Notes: generated by a model not told the origin, from the sequence alone. A DNA stretch of 64,000 nt from Sphingomonas gellani (GCF_900110035.1 NZ_FOCF01000005.1:124001-188000); one strand, 5' to 3'. Positions 26,793 to 38,709 are shown, counted from the first letter of the stretch. Numbers and translations are program-made.

Positions 26793-28913
26793 TCACCGCG
26801 CAATGGCCCAGGTGACCGCGGCGGTCAGCCCGATCAGCATGACGAAAGCATAGGTATAGACATATCCTGACTGGAGCCGAGCCGCTGCCCGGCTGCCGAC
26901 CTGTACCAGGAAGGCGGAGCCGTTCGGGCCGAAGCGATCGATCGTCTTCTCGTCGCCGCGATGCCACAGCAACCTGCCGATGGCGAACGCCGGACGTACG
27001 AAGATGAGGTTGTACAGCTCGTCGAAGTACCATTTGTGGAGAAACCAGCGGTACAACAGCGGCAGCTGGTTCGCGACGGCCTTCGGCGTCTCTGGCGAGC
27101 GGATATAGGCGTACCACGCGGTCAGCAGGCCGAGCAGCATCGCGATCGTCGCCGACAGCTTCACCGGCACCGGAACCTCGTGCATTGCGTGCATCAGGTG
27201 TTCGCGGAACGCGATCACACCCTTCCAATAGGTTTCGCCCGACGTCGGCTCGATGAAATAGCCGTGGAACACGAAACCGGCTGCCACCGCACCGATCGAC
27301 AGGACGATCAGCGGGATCAGCATCGGCAACGGGCTCTCATGCGGATGATAGCCGCCGGTCCCGGCAGGCAGATCCTGCTGAGACGGGCCATGCTCCGACG
27401 GCCGGTCCCCGCCGTCCTCCGCCTGCGCCGGATTGCCGTGCGCCTCGTCGGCATGGTGTGCGTCGTGACCGTGCCCGTGTGCATCGTGCCCGTGCGCATC
27501 GTGCAGCGCATGCTGGATGTGCTCCGACGCGGTCCAACGCGGCGTACCCCAAAAGGTCAGGAACATCAGGCGCCACGAGTAGAAGCTGGTGATCGCGGCA
27601 ACCAGTACGCCGACGAACCACACGCCGGTCTCGTTCGCCGCCCAGCCTGCCTCGATGATGGCGTCCTTGGAGTGGAAGCCAGCAAAGCCGATACCCAACG
27701 GGTTCCCGAAAACGGCCGGGATGCCCACGCCGGTGATCGCCAGCGTGCCAAGCATCATCGCCCAAAAAGTGACCGGGATGCTTTTCCGCAGCCCGCCATA
27801 GTAACGCATGTCCTGCTCATGATGCATGGCATGGATCACCGATCCCGCGCCCAGGAACAGCAACGCCTTGAAGAAGGCGTGCGTGAACAGGTGGAACATC
27901 GCCGCGCCATAGGCACCGACACCGGCCGCGAAGAACATGTAACCGAGTTGCGAGCAGGTAGAATAGGCGATCACCCGCTTGATATCGGTCTGAACCATGC
28001 CGCACGTCGCGGCGAACAGACAGGTCGCCGCGCCGACGAACTTCACCACGTCCAGCGCTGCCGGGCTGACCTCGAACATCGGTGAGAGGCGGCACACCAT
28101 GAACACGCCGGCGGTCACCATCGTCGCTGCATGGATCAGCGCCGAGACGGGCGTCGGTCCCTCCATCGCGTCCGGCAACCAGGTATGCAGGCCGAGCTGA
28201 GCAGACTTGCCCATCGCGCCAACGAACAGCAGCAGGCACAGCACCGTCATGGTGTCGGCACGGAACCACAGAAACCCGATCGTCGATCCCGCATGAGCAG
28301 GCGCGGCGGCCAGGATCGCTGGAATTGACACCGTGCCGAACACCAGGAAAGTGCCGAAGATTCCGAGCATGAAGCCCAGATCGCCGACGCGATTGACCAC
28401 GAACGCCTTGATCGCGGCGGCGTTGGCGCTGGGCTTACGAAACCAGAACCCGATCAGCAGGTACGACGCCAGTCCAACGCCTTCCCAGCCGAAGAACATC
28501 TGCACCAGCGTATCAGCCGTGACCAGCATCAGCATCGCGAAGGTGAACAGCGACAGGTATGCGAAGAAGCGCGGCTGGTCCGGATCCTCGCTCATATAGC
28601 CCCAGCTATACAGGTGGACCAATGCGGACACGCTGGTGATGACGACCAGCATCACCGCCGTCAGCGCGTCGACGCGGAGCGCCCAGGCGGCGTTCATGTC
28701 GCCGGAATGAATCCACTCCAGCACCGGCACGACCGTGGCGCTGTTTGCGCCCGACAGAAACCCAACGAAGATCGGCCAGGACAGCGCGCACGACAAGAAC
28801 AGAGCGCCCGTAGTGACCGCCTTGGCCGGCACGAAGCCGATCGCCTTGTTGCCCAGACCTGCGACAATCGCAGCCAGCAACGGCAGGAAAACGATGAACA
28901 GGATCGACGTCAC
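26793..28913 (-). CDS. nuoL: NADH-quinone oxidoreductase subunit L
   Basis: The distal antiporter-like subunit of complex I, with the long lateral helix. It has 706 residues. Motifs include '[18 protein letters not shown]', '[13 protein letters not shown]', '[25 protein letters not shown]', '[22 protein letters not shown]' and '[19 protein letters not shown]'. Odd: residues ~467-492 form a His/Asp/Ala-rich stretch (units such as [17 protein letters not shown]), followed by a Pro/Glu-rich linker. It makes the protein longer than E. coli NuoL (613). nuoK ends 7 bases upstream. Confidence 0.97.
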   Translation of the reverse strand: MTSILFIVFLPLLAAIVAGLGNKAIGFVPAKAVTTGALFLSCALSWPIFVGFLSGANSATVVPVLEWIHSGDMNAAWALRVDALTAVMLVVITSVSALVHLYSWGYMSEDPDQPRFFAYLSLFTFAMLMLVTADTLVQMFFGWEGVGLASYLLIGFWFRKPSANAAAIKAFVVNRVGDLGFMLGIFGTFLVFGTVSIPAILAAAPAHAGSTIGFLWFRADTMTVLCLLLFVGAMGKSAQLGLHTWLPDAMEGPTPVSALIHAATMVTAGVFMVCRLSPMFEVSPAALDVVKFVGAATCLFAATCGMVQTDIKRVIAYSTCSQLGYMFFAAGVGAYGAAMFHLFTHAFFKALLFLGAGSVIHAMHHEQDMRYYGGLRKSIPVTFWAMMLGTLAITGVGIPAVFGNPLGIGFAGFHSKDAIIEAGWAANETGVWFVGVLVAAITSFYSWRLMFLTFWGTPRWTASEHIQHALHDAHGHDAHGHGHDAHHADEAHGNPAQAEDGGDRPSEHGPSQQDLPAGTGGYHPHESPLPMLIPLIVLSIGAVAAGFVFHGYFIEPTSGETYWKGVIAFREHLMHAMHEVPVPVKLSATIAMLLGLLTAWYAYIRSPETPKAVANQLPLLYRWFLHKWYFDELYNLIFVRPAFAIGRLLWHRGDEKTIDRFGPNGSAFLVQVGSRAAARLQSGYVYTYAFVMLIGLTAAVTWAIAR

Positions 28914-28920
28914 CGACTTG

Positions 28921-29226
28921 TTACCCCTTCATCCGGTTGACGTCGTCGACCGCGATGGTGCCCCGGCCCCGGAAATAGATCACCAGAATGGCCAGGCCGA
29001 TCGCCGCCTCGCCTGCGGCCACAGTCAGCACGAACATCGCGAACACCTGCCCGACCAGATCATGCAGATACGCGGCAAAGGCGACTAGGTTGATGTTGAC
29101 GGCCAGCAGGATCAACTCGATCGCCATCAGGATGACGATCAGGTTCTTCCGGTTCAGGAAGATGCCCAGCACGCCCAGCGTGAACAGGATCGCCGCGACG
29201 ACCAGATAATGCGTCAGTCCGATCAC
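28921..29226 (-). CDS. nuoK: NADH-quinone oxidoreductase subunit K
   Basis: A 101-residue, three-helix membrane subunit of complex I, at the family's normal length. '[21 protein letters not shown]' begins it, then the two buried glutamates of the proton path in '[12 protein letters not shown]' and '[13 protein letters not shown]'. I place the start at the GTG at 29226, overlapping the nuoJ stop (GTGA); the open frame beyond is only a shadow of nuoJ. Confidence 0.96.
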   Translation of the reverse strand: MIGLTHYLVVAAILFTLGVLGIFLNRKNLIVILMAIELILLAVNINLVAFAAYLHDLVGQVFAMFVLTVAAGEAAIGLAILVIYFRGRGTIAVDDVNRMKG

Positions 29227-29834
29227 AGCTGAACCCCCTGCCCGACCGGCTGATCGACGTTGCGGACCGCGTCCTGCGGGCGACGCGCGTTCTGGCGGGA
29301 AATGTTTTGGTAGCGCGTACCCCCACGCTCGCGATGGGTCAGCACGATCGCCCCGATCATCGCGACCAGCAGGACCAGTCCGGCTGCCTCGAAGATGAAG
29401 AGGTAGCGAGTGTACAGCAGCTGTCCGATCGCCGCGATGTTCGGCACCGCCGGGTCGATCGGCGCGGCCCGCCGGCTGAGATCGATCTGACCCGCGCTCC
29501 ACGCGCCGACCGCCACCATGACCTCCGCCGCCAGTGCAACCGCCAGCGCCAGACCGATGCCGAAATAGCGCGCTACGCCGGCCCGCATTTCCGCGAAGTC
29601 GATGTCGAGCATCATGACGACAAAGAGGAACAGCACCGCCACCGCGCCGACATAGACGATGACCAGCAGCATCGCGATGAACTCGGCGCCGACCAGCACC
29701 ATCAGGCCCGCCGCGTTGAAGAACGCGAGGATGAGCCACATCACCGAATGGACGGGGTTCCGCGACGCGATCGTCATCACCGCCGAAACGATGACCACGG
29801 CCGCGAAGAGGTAAAAGGCAATGGCCTGGATCAA
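29223..29834 (-). CDS. nuoJ: NADH-quinone oxidoreductase subunit J
   Basis: A five-helix membrane subunit of complex I, 203 residues. '[29 protein letters not shown]' and '[20 protein letters not shown]', the pi-bulge helix 3 region, are characteristic. The last ~40 residues are polar and poorly conserved. It starts 101 bases after nuoI, the only real gap within the operon; that gap shows no gene, only a GC-rich segment ('CCGGCCCCGTTTCGGAGGCC') able to form a hairpin. Confidence 0.95.
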   Translation of the reverse strand: MIQAIAFYLFAAVVIVSAVMTIASRNPVHSVMWLILAFFNAAGLMVLVGAEFIAMLLVIVYVGAVAVLFLFVVMMLDIDFAEMRAGVARYFGIGLALAVALAAEVMVAVGAWSAGQIDLSRRAAPIDPAVPNIAAIGQLLYTRYLFIFEAAGLVLLVAMIGAIVLTHRERGGTRYQNISRQNARRPQDAVRNVDQPVGQGVQL

Positions 29835-29935
29835 GACCGGTCCCTGTTGTTCTCACCCCGACACGCCGCCGGGGTCCAGCCCTAGATTCTGCCCGGCCCC
29901 GTTTCGGAGGCCGGCCAAGCGATTAATCGGCGCGC

Positions 29936-30421
29936 TTAACGGTACGGCGCATCCGCGGCAAGGTTCTGCGCGAGCACGGCTTCCCAACGATCGCCGTTAT
30001 CGAGCAATTTCTGCTTGTTGTAGATCAGCTCCTCGCGCGTTTCGGTCGCGAATTCGTAGTTCGGCCCCTCGACGATCGCATCCACCGGGCATGCCTCCTG
30101 GCACAATCCGCAATAGATGCACTTGGTCATGTCGATGTCGTAGCGGGTCGTGCGACGGCTGCCATCATCACGCGGCTCCGCCTCAATCGTGATCGCCTGT
30201 GCCGGGCATACCGCCTCGCACAGCTTGCACGCGATGCAGCGTTCCTCGCCATTGGGATACCGGCGCAGCGCATGCTCACCCCGAAAGCGGGGGCTGACGG
30301 GATTGCGCTCATACGGATAGTTGATCGTCGCCTTGGGCTTGAAGAAATAGCGCAGCGTTAGCGCGTGCGCCTTCACGAACTCCCAAAGCGTAAACGACTT
30401 GACCAGCTGACCTACCGTCAC
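29936..30421 (-). CDS. nuoI: NADH-quinone oxidoreductase subunit I
   Basis: The ferredoxin-like subunit of complex I, carrying clusters N6a and N6b. The 161 residues contain two [4Fe-4S] motifs, '[12 protein letters not shown]' and '[12 protein letters not shown]'. The N-terminal '[17 protein letters not shown]' helix docks it to NuoH. The GTG at 30421 overlaps the stop of the preceding small ORF (GTGA), so translation is coupled through that ORF. Confidence 0.97.
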   Translation of the reverse strand: MTVGQLVKSFTLWEFVKAHALTLRYFFKPKATINYPYERNPVSPRFRGEHALRRYPNGEERCIACKLCEAVCPAQAITIEAEPRDDGSRRTTRYDIDMTKCIYCGLCQEACPVDAIVEGPNYEFATETREELIYNKQKLLDNGDRWEAVLAQNLAADAPYR

Positions 30422-30549
30422 GATCCGAACCCCATTACCCGATCGATCGCCACGACCGTCAAACCCAAGATCACGCCAGCGAGCGCCCGGCGCATCAACG
30501 CGCGATGGCCGCTGCCGACCCGCGTCAGAAAACCCGTCGCCACGCTCAC
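30418..30549 (-). CDS. Putative 43-residue membrane protein between nuoH and nuoI
   Basis: A GTG at 30549 overlaps the nuoH stop (GTGA) and the ORF's own stop overlaps the nuoI GTG (GTGA), so it fits exactly into the chain of coupled genes. The product has a short basic N-terminus ('[18 protein letters not shown]') and one hydrophobic helix ('[15 protein letters not shown]'). Without it there would be a ~120-base untranslated gap between nuoH and nuoI. It could be a lineage-specific small protein of complex I or merely a coupling ORF. No homologue is recognised. Confidence 0.55.
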   Translation of the reverse strand: MSVATGFLTRVGSGHRALMRRALAGVILGLTVVAIDRVMGFGS

Positions 30550-31649
30550 GAACGACCCGCCGGCGTCGCCGTCATCGCGACCGGCTGAAGCGGTGCTCCA
30601 GAGGTGCCGACCCGGTCCAGCATCAACACGCCCGACACCAGGAAGACCCACAACAGCGACAGCGGCAGGAATACCTTCCATCCCAGACGCATCAGTTGGT
30701 CGTACCGGTACCTCGGCACCGTCGCCTTCACCCAGCTGAACACGAAGAAGAAGAACAGCATCTTCCCAAACAGCCAGATGATCCCTGGCACCCAGTAGAG
30801 CGGCGCCCAGTCGACCGGGGGCAGCCATCCGCCCCAGAACAGCGTCGCATTCAGCACGCACATCAGGATGACGTTGGCGTACTCACCCAGCCAGAACAGC
30901 GCAAAGCTCATCGAACTGTATTCGGTCTGATAGCCGGCAACCAGTTCCGACTCCGCCTCGGTCAGGTCAAATGGCGCGCGCTGAGTCTCGGCCATGGACG
31001 AGATCAGGAACACGACCGCCATCGGAAACAGCAGCGGGTTGAAGCCGAAGCCGTTCAGGTGGACGCCGAACAGGTTCTGCTGTGCCAGCACGATGTGCGA
31101 CAGGTTGAAGCTGCCGGCCCACAGAACGACCGTGATCAATACGAAGCCGATCGCGACCTCGTAGCTGACCATCTGTGCCGCGGCGCGAAGCGCGGAGTAG
31201 AATGGGTATTTGGAGTTGGACGACCAGCCCGACAGGATGATCCCGTACACACCCAGCGACGACGCCGCGAGGATGTAGAGCAGACCGACGTTGATGTCGG
31301 CCAAGACAACCCCGGCCTGGAACGGGATCACCGCCCACACGATCAGTGCCACCGTAAAGGTGATGATCGGCGCGAGCAGGAACAGCGCCCGGTTGGCTGC
31401 CGACGGGATGATCGTTTCCTGCAGGAAGACCTTCAGGCCGTCGGCGAAGCTCTGCAGCAGGCCGAATGGGCCGACGACGTTGGGACCGCGGCGCAGCGCC
31501 ATCGCCGCCCAGATCTTGCGATCGGCATAGATGATCATCGCCACCGCCAGCATCAGCGGCAAGGCGATCACGAGGATGCCGACGATCGTTGCGACGAACC
31601 ATGCCCACCCATAAGGCAGGCCGACCGTGTTCTGGAAGAAGCCGGTCAT
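30546..31649 (-). CDS. nuoH: NADH-quinone oxidoreductase subunit H
   Basis: The membrane subunit that forms much of the quinone chamber and links the hydrophilic and membrane arms. It has 367 residues and eight to nine helices. Motifs: '[35 protein letters not shown]' (recognised as a whole), '[26 protein letters not shown]' and '[21 protein letters not shown]'. It overlaps nuoG by four bases. About 20 residues after the last helix are Pro/Ala-rich and not conserved. Confidence 0.97.
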   Translation of the reverse strand: MTGFFQNTVGLPYGWAWFVATIVGILVIALPLMLAVAMIIYADRKIWAAMALRRGPNVVGPFGLLQSFADGLKVFLQETIIPSAANRALFLLAPIITFTVALIVWAVIPFQAGVVLADINVGLLYILAASSLGVYGIILSGWSSNSKYPFYSALRAAAQMVSYEVAIGFVLITVVLWAGSFNLSHIVLAQQNLFGVHLNGFGFNPLLFPMAVVFLISSMAETQRAPFDLTEAESELVAGYQTEYSSMSFALFWLGEYANVILMCVLNATLFWGGWLPPVDWAPLYWVPGIIWLFGKMLFFFFVFSWVKATVPRYRYDQLMRLGWKVFLPLSLLWVFLVSGVLMLDRVGTSGAPLQPVAMTATPAGRS

Positions 31650-33640
31650 TCCGCCGCCTCCGCGAAGTCCTGTCCGTGGACAAGTTCGGCTGAACAGCGC
31701 TGCATAGTCGGGCTCGCGCGACAGATCGCGTTGGTCAGATAGAAGTCCTTGATCGGATAGCCCGCTATCGTACCCGACGCAGAGCCGCCAACCGCGGGCA
31801 TGGTCCAGTCATATTGGGCAAGACCCTGGTGGCGCAGCGCCGGAACCGCCGCGAACATCTCCTCGCGCAGCCCCGCCAGGCTGTCGAACGGAAGCGTGCA
31901 GCCAAGCACGTCCGACATGGCGCGGAAGATGCTCCAGTCCTCGCGCGCGTCGCCTGGCGCGAACACCGCGCGCTCGCCGCGCTGCACCCGCCCCTCCAGA
32001 TTGACGTACGTGCCGGACTTTTCCGCATAGCTCACGCCCGGCAAAACCACGTCGGCGTGATGCGCGCCGGCATCGCCATGATGCCCGACATAGACCTTGA
32101 AGCCGGTAAAGCGGGTATAGTCCACCTCATCCGCCCCGAGGAAAAAGGTCAGCTTGGCGTCGTGCAGGTCCGCGATGCCGCCCTTCGCCGCATAGCCCAG
32201 CATCAGCCCGCCCATACGCGCCGCAGCCATGTGCACCACGTTGAAGCCGTTCCAGCCGTCCTTGATCAGGCCCAACGCCGCCACCAGCCCCAGCGCGGCA
32301 CCATGGCCCCCCTTCAGCGCGGCACCACCGACGATCACCATCGGCCGCTCCGCACCACCAAAGGCGTCACGCACGGCCTGGGGCAGATCGTTCAGCAGCG
32401 ACAGGTCGTCGCCAAGCCACTCGGCCTTGTAGGTCAGCTCCGTTTCTGGGCCGATCGCAAAGACCTTGGCACCCTTCTTGATCGCCTTGCGCACGCGGGT
32501 GTTCACCAGCGGCGCTTCCCAGCGCAGGTTGGTGCCGACGAGCAGGATCGCGTCCGCCCGCTCGGTGCCCGCGATCGTGGTGTTGAAGTTCACCGCCGCC
32601 AGGCTGGACGTGTCATAGTCCATGCCGGTCTGGCGCCCTTCGAACCGATCGCCGCCCAAGGCGCGAACCAGCGCCTTGGCCGCATACATCGTTTCGCAAT
32701 CGACCAGATCGCCCGCGACCGCCGCGACGCTGCAGCCATGATCGACCGCCGCGATCGCGCGGAATGCCTCGTCCCAGCTGACCGGAACGAGCTTCCCGCC
32801 CTGACGCACATAGGGGCGGTCAAGCCGACGACGAACGAGCCCGTCGACCGCGTGGCGCGTCTTGTCGTGCGCCCATTCCTCGTTCACGTCCTCGTTGATG
32901 CGAGGAACGCAGCGCAGAACCTGACGCCCACGGCTGTCGAGGCGGATGTTCGTGCCGACCGCATCCATGACGTCGATGGTCAGCGTTTTCTTCAATTCCC
33001 AGGGCCGCGCCTCATAGGCGTAGGGCTTGCTGGTCAGCGCACCGACCGGGCACAGGTCGACGACGTTGCCAGACAGCTCGCTGGTCACCGCCTCTTCCAG
33101 ATAGGACGTGATCTGCATGTTCTCGCCGCGATAGATCGCGCCGATCTCCTCCACACCCGCGACCTCTTCGGCGAAACGGACGCAGCGGGTGCACTGGATG
33201 CAACGGGTCATGATCGTCTTGACGATCGGACCCATGTACTTCTCGGTCACCGCGCGCTTGTTTTCGGCATAGCGGCTGTGCCCACGGCCATAGGCGACAG
33301 ACTGATCCTGCAGGTCACACTCGCCGCCCTGATCGCAGATCGGGCAGTCGAGCGGATGGTTGATGAGCAGGAATTCCATGATGCCCTCACGGGCGTTCTT
33401 CACCATCGGCGTGGTGGTGAAGACTTCCTGGTTGTCCGCAGCCGGCAGCGCGCACGACGCCTGCGGCTTTGGCGGACCAGGCTTCACCTCGACCAGGCAC
33501 ATGCGGCAATTGCCCGCGATCGACAGCCGCTCGTGATAGCAGAAGCGCGGGATTTCCTTCCCCGCCGCCTCGCATGCCTGAAGGACCGTGGCGCCCTGCG
33601 GCACCTCGACCTCGATCCCGTCTACCTTCAGCTTGGGCAT
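31646..33640 (-). CDS. nuoG: NADH-quinone oxidoreductase subunit G
   Basis: The large iron-sulfur subunit of complex I, 664 residues. The N-terminal ferredoxin domain holds the [2Fe-2S] N1b cysteines ('[20 protein letters not shown]'-type layout); '[18 protein letters not shown]' and '[10 protein letters not shown]' bind N4 and N5. The C-terminal molybdopterin-oxidoreductase-like domain is a non-catalytic relic, as in mitochondria and other alphaproteobacteria. The ATG overlaps the nuoF stop by one base (TAATG). Confidence 0.97.
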   Translation of the reverse strand: MPKLKVDGIEVEVPQGATVLQACEAAGKEIPRFCYHERLSIAGNCRMCLVEVKPGPPKPQASCALPAADNQEVFTTTPMVKNAREGIMEFLLINHPLDCPICDQGGECDLQDQSVAYGRGHSRYAENKRAVTEKYMGPIVKTIMTRCIQCTRCVRFAEEVAGVEEIGAIYRGENMQITSYLEEAVTSELSGNVVDLCPVGALTSKPYAYEARPWELKKTLTIDVMDAVGTNIRLDSRGRQVLRCVPRINEDVNEEWAHDKTRHAVDGLVRRRLDRPYVRQGGKLVPVSWDEAFRAIAAVDHGCSVAAVAGDLVDCETMYAAKALVRALGGDRFEGRQTGMDYDTSSLAAVNFNTTIAGTERADAILLVGTNLRWEAPLVNTRVRKAIKKGAKVFAIGPETELTYKAEWLGDDLSLLNDLPQAVRDAFGGAERPMVIVGGAALKGGHGAALGLVAALGLIKDGWNGFNVVHMAAARMGGLMLGYAAKGGIADLHDAKLTFFLGADEVDYTRFTGFKVYVGHHGDAGAHHADVVLPGVSYAEKSGTYVNLEGRVQRGERAVFAPGDAREDWSIFRAMSDVLGCTLPFDSLAGLREEMFAAVPALRHQGLAQYDWTMPAVGGSASGTIAGYPIKDFYLTNAICRASPTMQRCSAELVHGQDFAEAAE

Positions 33641-34953
33641 TACTCAGCCGCTTCCTGCATGGGGGCCATGCCGCCGCCCAGTCCGTTGCCACGTTCGGTG
33701 ATCCGCCGCTCCAGCTCGGGGCGGAAATGCCGGATCAGGCCCTGGATCGGCCATGCGGCCGCATCGCCCAGCGCGCAGATTGAGTGGCCCTCGACCTGCT
33801 TGGTCACCTGCTGCAACATGTCGATCTCGCCGATGTCGGCCTCGCCGGTGCGCAGCCGCTCCATCACCCGCCACATCCAGCCGGTGCCTTCGCGGCACGG
33901 CGTGCACTGGCCGCAGCTTTCATGCTTGTAGAAATAGCTGATGCGGCTGATCGCGCGGACCACATCGGTGGACTTGTCCATGACGATGATCGCGGCCGTG
34001 CCAAGGCCGGAGCCGACCGCCTTGAGGCCATCGAAGTCCATCGCGCAATCGATGATCTGCGCTGCCGGCACCAGCGGCACCGACGATCCGCCAGGAATCA
34101 CCGCGAGCAGATTGTCCCAGCCACCCCGGATGCCGCCGCAATGCGTCTCGATCAGCTCGCGGAAGCTGATGCTCATGGCCTCCTCGACCACGCACGGCTT
34201 GTTCACGTGCCCGCTGATCTGGAACAGCTTTGTACCCTTGTTGTTCTCCGCACCGAAGCTGGAGAACCACTCGGCACCGCGCCTCAGGATCGTCGGCGCG
34301 ACCGCGATCGACTCGACGTTGTTGACGGTGGTCGGACATCCGTACAGCCCGGCGCCGGCCGGAAACGGCGGCTTCAGGCGCGGCTGCCCCTTTTTGCCCT
34401 CCAGGCTTTCCAGCATCGCGGTTTCTTCGCCGCAGATATACGCGCCGGCACCCCGGTGGACGAACACGTCGAAGTCGTAGCCCGAACCGCAGGCGTTCTT
34501 GCCGATCAGGCCGGCTTGGTACGCTTCCGCCACCGCCGCGAACAGCGTCTCGGCCTCGCGGATGTACTCACCGCGAATGTAGATGTACGCCGCCCGCGCC
34601 CGCATCGCGAAGCCGGCGACCAGCGCGCCCTCAATCAGCTTGTGCGGATCGTGGCGGATGATCTCGCGGTCCTTGCACGAACCCGGCTCGGACTCGTCGG
34701 CGTTGATGACCAGGAAGTTGGGCCGGTCCGGCTTCGGCTCCTTGGGCATGAACGACCATTTGGTGCCGGTCGGGAACCCCGCCCCGCCCCGCCCGCGCAG
34801 ACCCGACGCCTTGACGACGTCGATGATCTTGTCCTGGCCCAGCTCCAGCAGCGCCTTGGTGTTGTCCCAGTCGCCGCGCGCACGCGCCGCATCCAGGTTC
34901 CACGGCTGGAACCCGTACAAGTTGGTGAAGATGCGATCCTTGTCAGCCAGCAT
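33640..34953 (-). CDS. nuoF: NADH-quinone oxidoreductase subunit F
   Basis: The NADH-oxidising flavoprotein subunit of complex I, with FMN and the N3 [4Fe-4S] cluster. From the ATG at 34953 it has 437 residues; a GTG at 34971 would add six. Motifs are '[20 protein letters not shown]' (NADH site), '[15 protein letters not shown]', '[17 protein letters not shown]' (FMN site) and '[16 protein letters not shown]' (cluster). It overlaps nuoE by 11 bases. Confidence 0.97.
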   Translation of the reverse strand: MLADKDRIFTNLYGFQPWNLDAARARGDWDNTKALLELGQDKIIDVVKASGLRGRGGAGFPTGTKWSFMPKEPKPDRPNFLVINADESEPGSCKDREIIRHDPHKLIEGALVAGFAMRARAAYIYIRGEYIREAETLFAAVAEAYQAGLIGKNACGSGYDFDVFVHRGAGAYICGEETAMLESLEGKKGQPRLKPPFPAGAGLYGCPTTVNNVESIAVAPTILRRGAEWFSSFGAENNKGTKLFQISGHVNKPCVVEEAMSISFRELIETHCGGIRGGWDNLLAVIPGGSSVPLVPAAQIIDCAMDFDGLKAVGSGLGTAAIIVMDKSTDVVRAISRISYFYKHESCGQCTPCREGTGWMWRVMERLRTGEADIGEIDMLQQVTKQVEGHSICALGDAAAWPIQGLIRHFRPELERRITERGNGLGGGMAPMQEAAE

Positions 34954-35626
34954 GGGCCGTGTTCCATTCACCCCGGTAATCGTGATTGTCCTGGACCATC
35001 GCGGTCAGCGTAGTCGGCCCCCCCGCCGGCTCGCTCGACCGGCGTCCCGTCTGCGATCCCGGCGTCGGCGTGTCGCCGCGCGCCAGCGCTTCCAGGATGC
35101 GGGTCGTGGAGTCGTAGTCCAGATCCTCGAAATTGTCGTCGTTGATCTGCATCATGGGCGCGTTGGAGCAATTGCCCATGCACTCCACCTCGGTCAGCGT
35201 GAACAGGCCATCCGGAGTCGTGCGGCCCTTGACCAACCCGTGGTTCTTGCAGGCCGCGAACACGTCGTCGCTGCCGCCCAGGACACACGGCGTCGTACCG
35301 CACACCTGCACGTGATAGCGCCCGACCGGAGCCAGGTTGAACATCGTGTAGAAGGTCGCGACCTCGTACACGCGGATGTACGGCACGCCGATCTGCCGCG
35401 CGACGAACTCGATCACCGGCACCGGCAACCAGCCCTGCGTACTCGTCTCAGCCCCGACCTGCCGCTGTGCGAGATCGAGCAACGGGATCGACGCCGACTG
35501 CTGACGCCCGGCCGGATAGCGCCCGATGACCTCGTTCGCCTTGCGCTGATTGTCGTCGGTCCAGGCGAACGCGCCCCAGCGCGCGCGGACTTCCGCCTCG
35601 TCGTGGATGTTGGGTGCGTCAGCCAT
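34943..35626 (-). CDS. nuoE: NADH-quinone oxidoreductase subunit E
   Basis: A thioredoxin-like subunit of complex I carrying the N1a [2Fe-2S] cluster. The 227 residues show the four ligands in '[11 protein letters not shown]' and '[14 protein letters not shown]'. After the core, about 50 residues form a polar Pro/Thr/Gly-rich tail ('[20 protein letters not shown]'), longer than in E. coli NuoE (166). It overlaps nuoD by one base (TGATG). Confidence 0.97.
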   Translation of the reverse strand: MADAPNIHDEAEVRARWGAFAWTDDNQRKANEVIGRYPAGRQQSASIPLLDLAQRQVGAETSTQGWLPVPVIEFVARQIGVPYIRVYEVATFYTMFNLAPVGRYHVQVCGTTPCVLGGSDDVFAACKNHGLVKGRTTPDGLFTLTEVECMGNCSNAPMMQINDDNFEDLDYDSTTRILEALARGDTPTPGSQTGRRSSEPAGGPTTLTAMVQDNHDYRGEWNTAHAG

Positions 35627-36885
35627 CAGCGGTCACATTCACCAAAAACGATATCCATGGCGCCCAGGATGGCGGTGGTGTCCGCCAGCATGTGCCCGCG
35701 GCTCATGAAGTCCATCGCCTGCAGATGGCTGAAGGCAGTGGGACGTATCTTGCACCGGTACGGCTTGTTGCTGCCATCCGCGACCAGATACACGCCGAAC
35801 TCGCCCTTGGGACTTTCCGTCGCGACATAGACCTCACCGGCGGGCACGTGGAATCCCTCGGTGTAGAGCTTGAAGTGATGGATCAGCGCTTCCATCGACT
35901 GCTTCATCTCCGCGCGCTTCGGCGGAACCACCTTGCGATCCAGCGAGGCGATCGGACCCTCGGGCATCTGCGCCAGGCACTGCTTCATGATCCGCGCGGA
36001 CTGACGAACCTCCTCGACGCGCACCATGAACCGATCATAGCAGTCGCCGCGTGTTCCGACCGGCACGTCGAACTCCATGCGGTCGTAGACATCATAGGGC
36101 TGCGACTTGCGCAGGTCCCACGGGATGCCGGCGGCACGGATCATCGGTCCGGAAAAACCCCAGGCGATCGCGTCGTCGCGGCTGACCGTCGCGATATCCA
36201 CGTTGCGCTGCTTGAAGATGCGGTTGTCGGCCACCAGGCTGATCGCATCCTCGAACAGGCGCGGCAGGCGCGTGTCGAGCCAATCGTCGATGTCGGTCAG
36301 CAGCTTCAGCGGCACGTCCTGATGCACACCGCCGGGCCGCATGTAATTGTGGTGCATGCGAGCGCCCGACGCCCGCTCGAAGAAGTTCATGCAATCTTCG
36401 CGGATCTCGAACAGCCACAGGTTCGGCGTCATCGCGCCGACATCCATGACATGGCTGCCCAGGTTCAGCATGTGATTGCAGATGCGCGTCAGTTCCGCGA
36501 AGAACACCCGCAAATACTGCGCCCGCACCGGCACCTCGATGTCGAGCAGCTTCTCCACCGCCAACACGAAGCTGTGCTCCATGCACATCGGCGAACAATA
36601 ATCGAGCCGGTCGAAATACGGCAGCGCCTGCGCGTAGGTCTTCGCCTCGATCAGCTTTTCGGTGCCGCGGTGCAGCAGGCCGACATGCGGATCGATCCGC
36701 TCGATCAACTCGCCGTCCAGCTCCATGACCAGGCGCAGCACGCCGTGCGCCGCAGGGTGCTGCGGGCCGAAGTTGATCGTGTAGTTCTGGATCGTGACGT
36801 CGCCGGTGTCCGGGTGGGCCGCGCTGGTTTCACCCAGCAGCTCCTCGATATAAGGATCCATCGTGGTCGTGGCGGGCTCGCTCAC
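35626..36885 (-). CDS. nuoD: NADH-quinone oxidoreductase subunit D
   Basis: The 49-kDa-type subunit lining the quinone site. It has 419 residues, separate from NuoC, unlike the fused NuoCD of E. coli. Motifs include '[21 protein letters not shown]', '[16 protein letters not shown]', 'DRLDYCSPM' and '[20 protein letters not shown]', with the quinone-binding His and Tyr. I use the GTG at 36885, which overlaps the nuoC stop (GTGA); an ATG eight codons on is possible. Confidence 0.97.
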   Translation of the reverse strand: MSEPATTTMDPYIEELLGETSAAHPDTGDVTIQNYTINFGPQHPAAHGVLRLVMELDGELIERIDPHVGLLHRGTEKLIEAKTYAQALPYFDRLDYCSPMCMEHSFVLAVEKLLDIEVPVRAQYLRVFFAELTRICNHMLNLGSHVMDVGAMTPNLWLFEIREDCMNFFERASGARMHHNYMRPGGVHQDVPLKLLTDIDDWLDTRLPRLFEDAISLVADNRIFKQRNVDIATVSRDDAIAWGFSGPMIRAAGIPWDLRKSQPYDVYDRMEFDVPVGTRGDCYDRFMVRVEEVRQSARIMKQCLAQMPEGPIASLDRKVVPPKRAEMKQSMEALIHHFKLYTEGFHVPAGEVYVATESPKGEFGVYLVADGSNKPYRCKIRPTAFSHLQAMDFMSRGHMLADTTAILGAMDIVFGECDR

Positions 36886-37706
36886 TGATTCTGTCCCTTG
36901 CCTTGCGTCGGCACCACATTGGGATCGGCCGGCTTCGCGTTCGCCCTCGCGTCTGCGGACACGTTGGTGCCCTTGGCATAGCTGCCGCTGTCGCCGGCGG
37001 GCGCCGCAACCGGCGTCTTGGTCGCGTCCGCCTTTTGCACTGTGTCGGCCGACAATGGTGTCGGCGCGCCCTTCGCCTGAGGAAGCGCCGCCTTCTCATC
37101 GCCGGGCAGCACGTACTCGGCACCTTCCCAGGGACTCATGAAGTCGAAATTGCGGAAATCCTGCTGCAGGCTGACCGGCTGATAGACGACCCGCTTCTCT
37201 TCCTCGGAGTAGCGCAGTTCGACATAGCCCGTCATCGGGAAGTCCTTGCGTAGCGGATGTCCCGTAAACCCGTAATCGGTCAGGATGCGGCGCAGGTCCG
37301 GGTTGCCGGCGAACAATACGCCGTACAGGTCGAAAACCTCACGCTCCAGCCATCCGGCGACCGGCCACACGGACGTGACCGACGGCACCGGCTGCACGTC
37401 ATCCGTAGTGACGTGAACATGGATGCGGTGGTTCCGGGTCAGCGACAGCAGGCAATAGACGACCTCGAACCGCTCCGCGCGCTCGGGATAGTCGACGCCC
37501 GCGATCTCCATCAGCTGCTGATATTCCAGCCCCGGCGTGTCGCGCAGCGCCGTCACGGCCTGTACCAGCCGATCGCGTTGGACCCACAGCTGCACCTCGC
37601 CGACACGCTCGCGCGCCTCGAGAAGATCACCGCCGAGCGCGGCCTGCGCCCGCTCGATCGTCTCGCCGTTCCGGTCGGCCGCAAAGGCAGGAGCCGGCGC
37701 CCTCAA
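36882..37706 (-). CDS. nuoC: NADH-quinone oxidoreductase subunit C
   Basis: The 30-kDa subunit of the complex I connecting module, 274 residues. Core motifs: '[15 protein letters not shown]', '[34 protein letters not shown]' (seen as separate elements) and '[17 protein letters not shown]'. The last ~75 residues form an Ala/Pro/Lys/Asp-rich low-complexity tail that E. coli and mitochondrial homologues lack. The start is a TTG overlapping the nuoB stop (TTGA); this is inferred because no other start gives the full conserved N-terminus. Confidence 0.94.
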   Translation of the reverse strand: MRAPAPAFAADRNGETIERAQAALGGDLLEARERVGEVQLWVQRDRLVQAVTALRDTPGLEYQQLMEIAGVDYPERAERFEVVYCLLSLTRNHRIHVHVTTDDVQPVPSVTSVWPVAGWLEREVFDLYGVLFAGNPDLRRILTDYGFTGHPLRKDFPMTGYVELRYSEEEKRVVYQPVSLQQDFRNFDFMSPWEGAEYVLPGDEKAALPQAKGAPTPLSADTVQKADATKTPVAAPAGDSGSYAKGTNVSADARANAKPADPNVVPTQGKGQNQ

Positions 37707-38269
37707 CGCTCGACGCTCCCGGAGCGGCGGATCTTACGCTGCAACTGCATGATGCCGTACAGCAAAGCCTCCGCCGTCGGCGGACAGCCCGGAACGTAGA
37801 TGTCGACCGGCACCACGCGGTCGCAACCACGCACCACCGAATAGCTGTAATGGTAATAGCCGCCGCCGTTTGCACAGCTGCCCATGGAGATGACGTACTT
37901 CGGCTCCGACATCTGGTCGTAGACCTTGCGCAGCGCCGGCGCCATCTTGTTGCACAGCGTTCCCGCGACGATCATCACGTCCGACTGACGCGGCGATGCG
38001 CGCGGCGCGGCGCCGAATCGTTCGAGGTCGTAGCGCGGCATGTTGACGTGGATCATCTCCACGGCGCAGCACGCCAGACCGAACGTCATCCACCACAGCG
38101 AACCGGTACGGGCCCACTGAAAAAGCTCCTCGGTCGAGGTGACCAGGAAGCCCTTATCCGTCAGTTCGCCGTTCAGGCTGTCGAAAAACCCCTGATCCGG
38201 CGGGATCACCGCCGCCGAAGAGGTCGAGCGATCCAGTTCAACGGGACCGGAGTGAAGCTCTACTCCCAA
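37703..38269 (-). CDS. nuoB: NADH-quinone oxidoreductase subunit B
   Basis: The subunit holding cluster N2, the last electron donor to quinone, 188 residues. The ligands are visible in '[10 protein letters not shown]', '[16 protein letters not shown]' and '[15 protein letters not shown]'. The N-terminal ~50 residues include '[27 protein letters not shown]'. The start is set at a TTG (38269) overlapping the nuoA end by 10 bases; there is no ATG or GTG before the conserved core. The upstream open frame is antisense-like shadow of nuoA. Confidence 0.94.
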   Translation of the reverse strand: MGVELHSGPVELDRSTSSAAVIPPDQGFFDSLNGELTDKGFLVTSTEELFQWARTGSLWWMTFGLACCAVEMIHVNMPRYDLERFGAAPRASPRQSDVMIVAGTLCNKMAPALRKVYDQMSEPKYVISMGSCANGGGYYHYSYSVVRGCDRVVPVDIYVPGCPPTAEALLYGIMQLQRKIRRSGSVER

Positions 38270-38634
38270 TCCAACGCTCCCTTCTTCCACGCATAGACGA
38301 GCCCGAGCGCAAGCTCGCCGATGAAGATCATCATCGCGGCCCAAGCGGTCCAGCCGAGGCTGAAAACGCTTACAGCCCAAGGATATAGGAACGCCGCCTC
38401 CAGATCGAAGATGATGAACAGGATGGCGACGAGATAAAAGCGGACGTCGAACTGGCTGCGCGGGTCCTCGAACGCGGGAAACCCGCACTCATACTCGCTC
38501 AGCTTCTCAGGCGTCGGCTTGGCCGCACCCGTCAGGCGAGCGACCAGGATGGGTAGGAACACGAAAGCCGACGACAGTGCCAGGGCCACGCCCAGGAACA
38601 GAAGGATCGGCAGATATTGCGACAGGTCGACCAA
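38260..38634 (-). CDS. nuoA: NADH-quinone oxidoreductase subunit A
   Basis: The first gene of the complex I operon, encoding a three-helix membrane subunit of 124 residues. '[45 protein letters not shown]' is the highly conserved loop and second helix (quoted as recognised elements: [24 protein letters not shown]). The 120 bases upstream hold no gene and should contain the operon promoter; I see no strong -35/-10 pair, only a Fur-box-like sequence. Confidence 0.96.
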   Translation of the reverse strand: MVDLSQYLPILLFLGVALALSSAFVFLPILVARLTGAAKPTPEKLSEYECGFPAFEDPRSQFDVRFYLVAILFIIFDLEAAFLYPWAVSVFSLGWTAWAAMMIFIGELALGLVYAWKKGALDWE

Positions 38635-38709
38635 AACGCTTCTCGCAGGTGCGAACGGAACGGGCCCGCTTTAGGCCGGTGAACGGTACCGGGCAAGGCG
38701 TGCGAGCCG

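Noticed and set aside
31814..33931. 705-codon plus-strand frame inside nuoG and nuoF
   Set aside because: Antisense shadow of two complex I genes with intact cofactor motifs.
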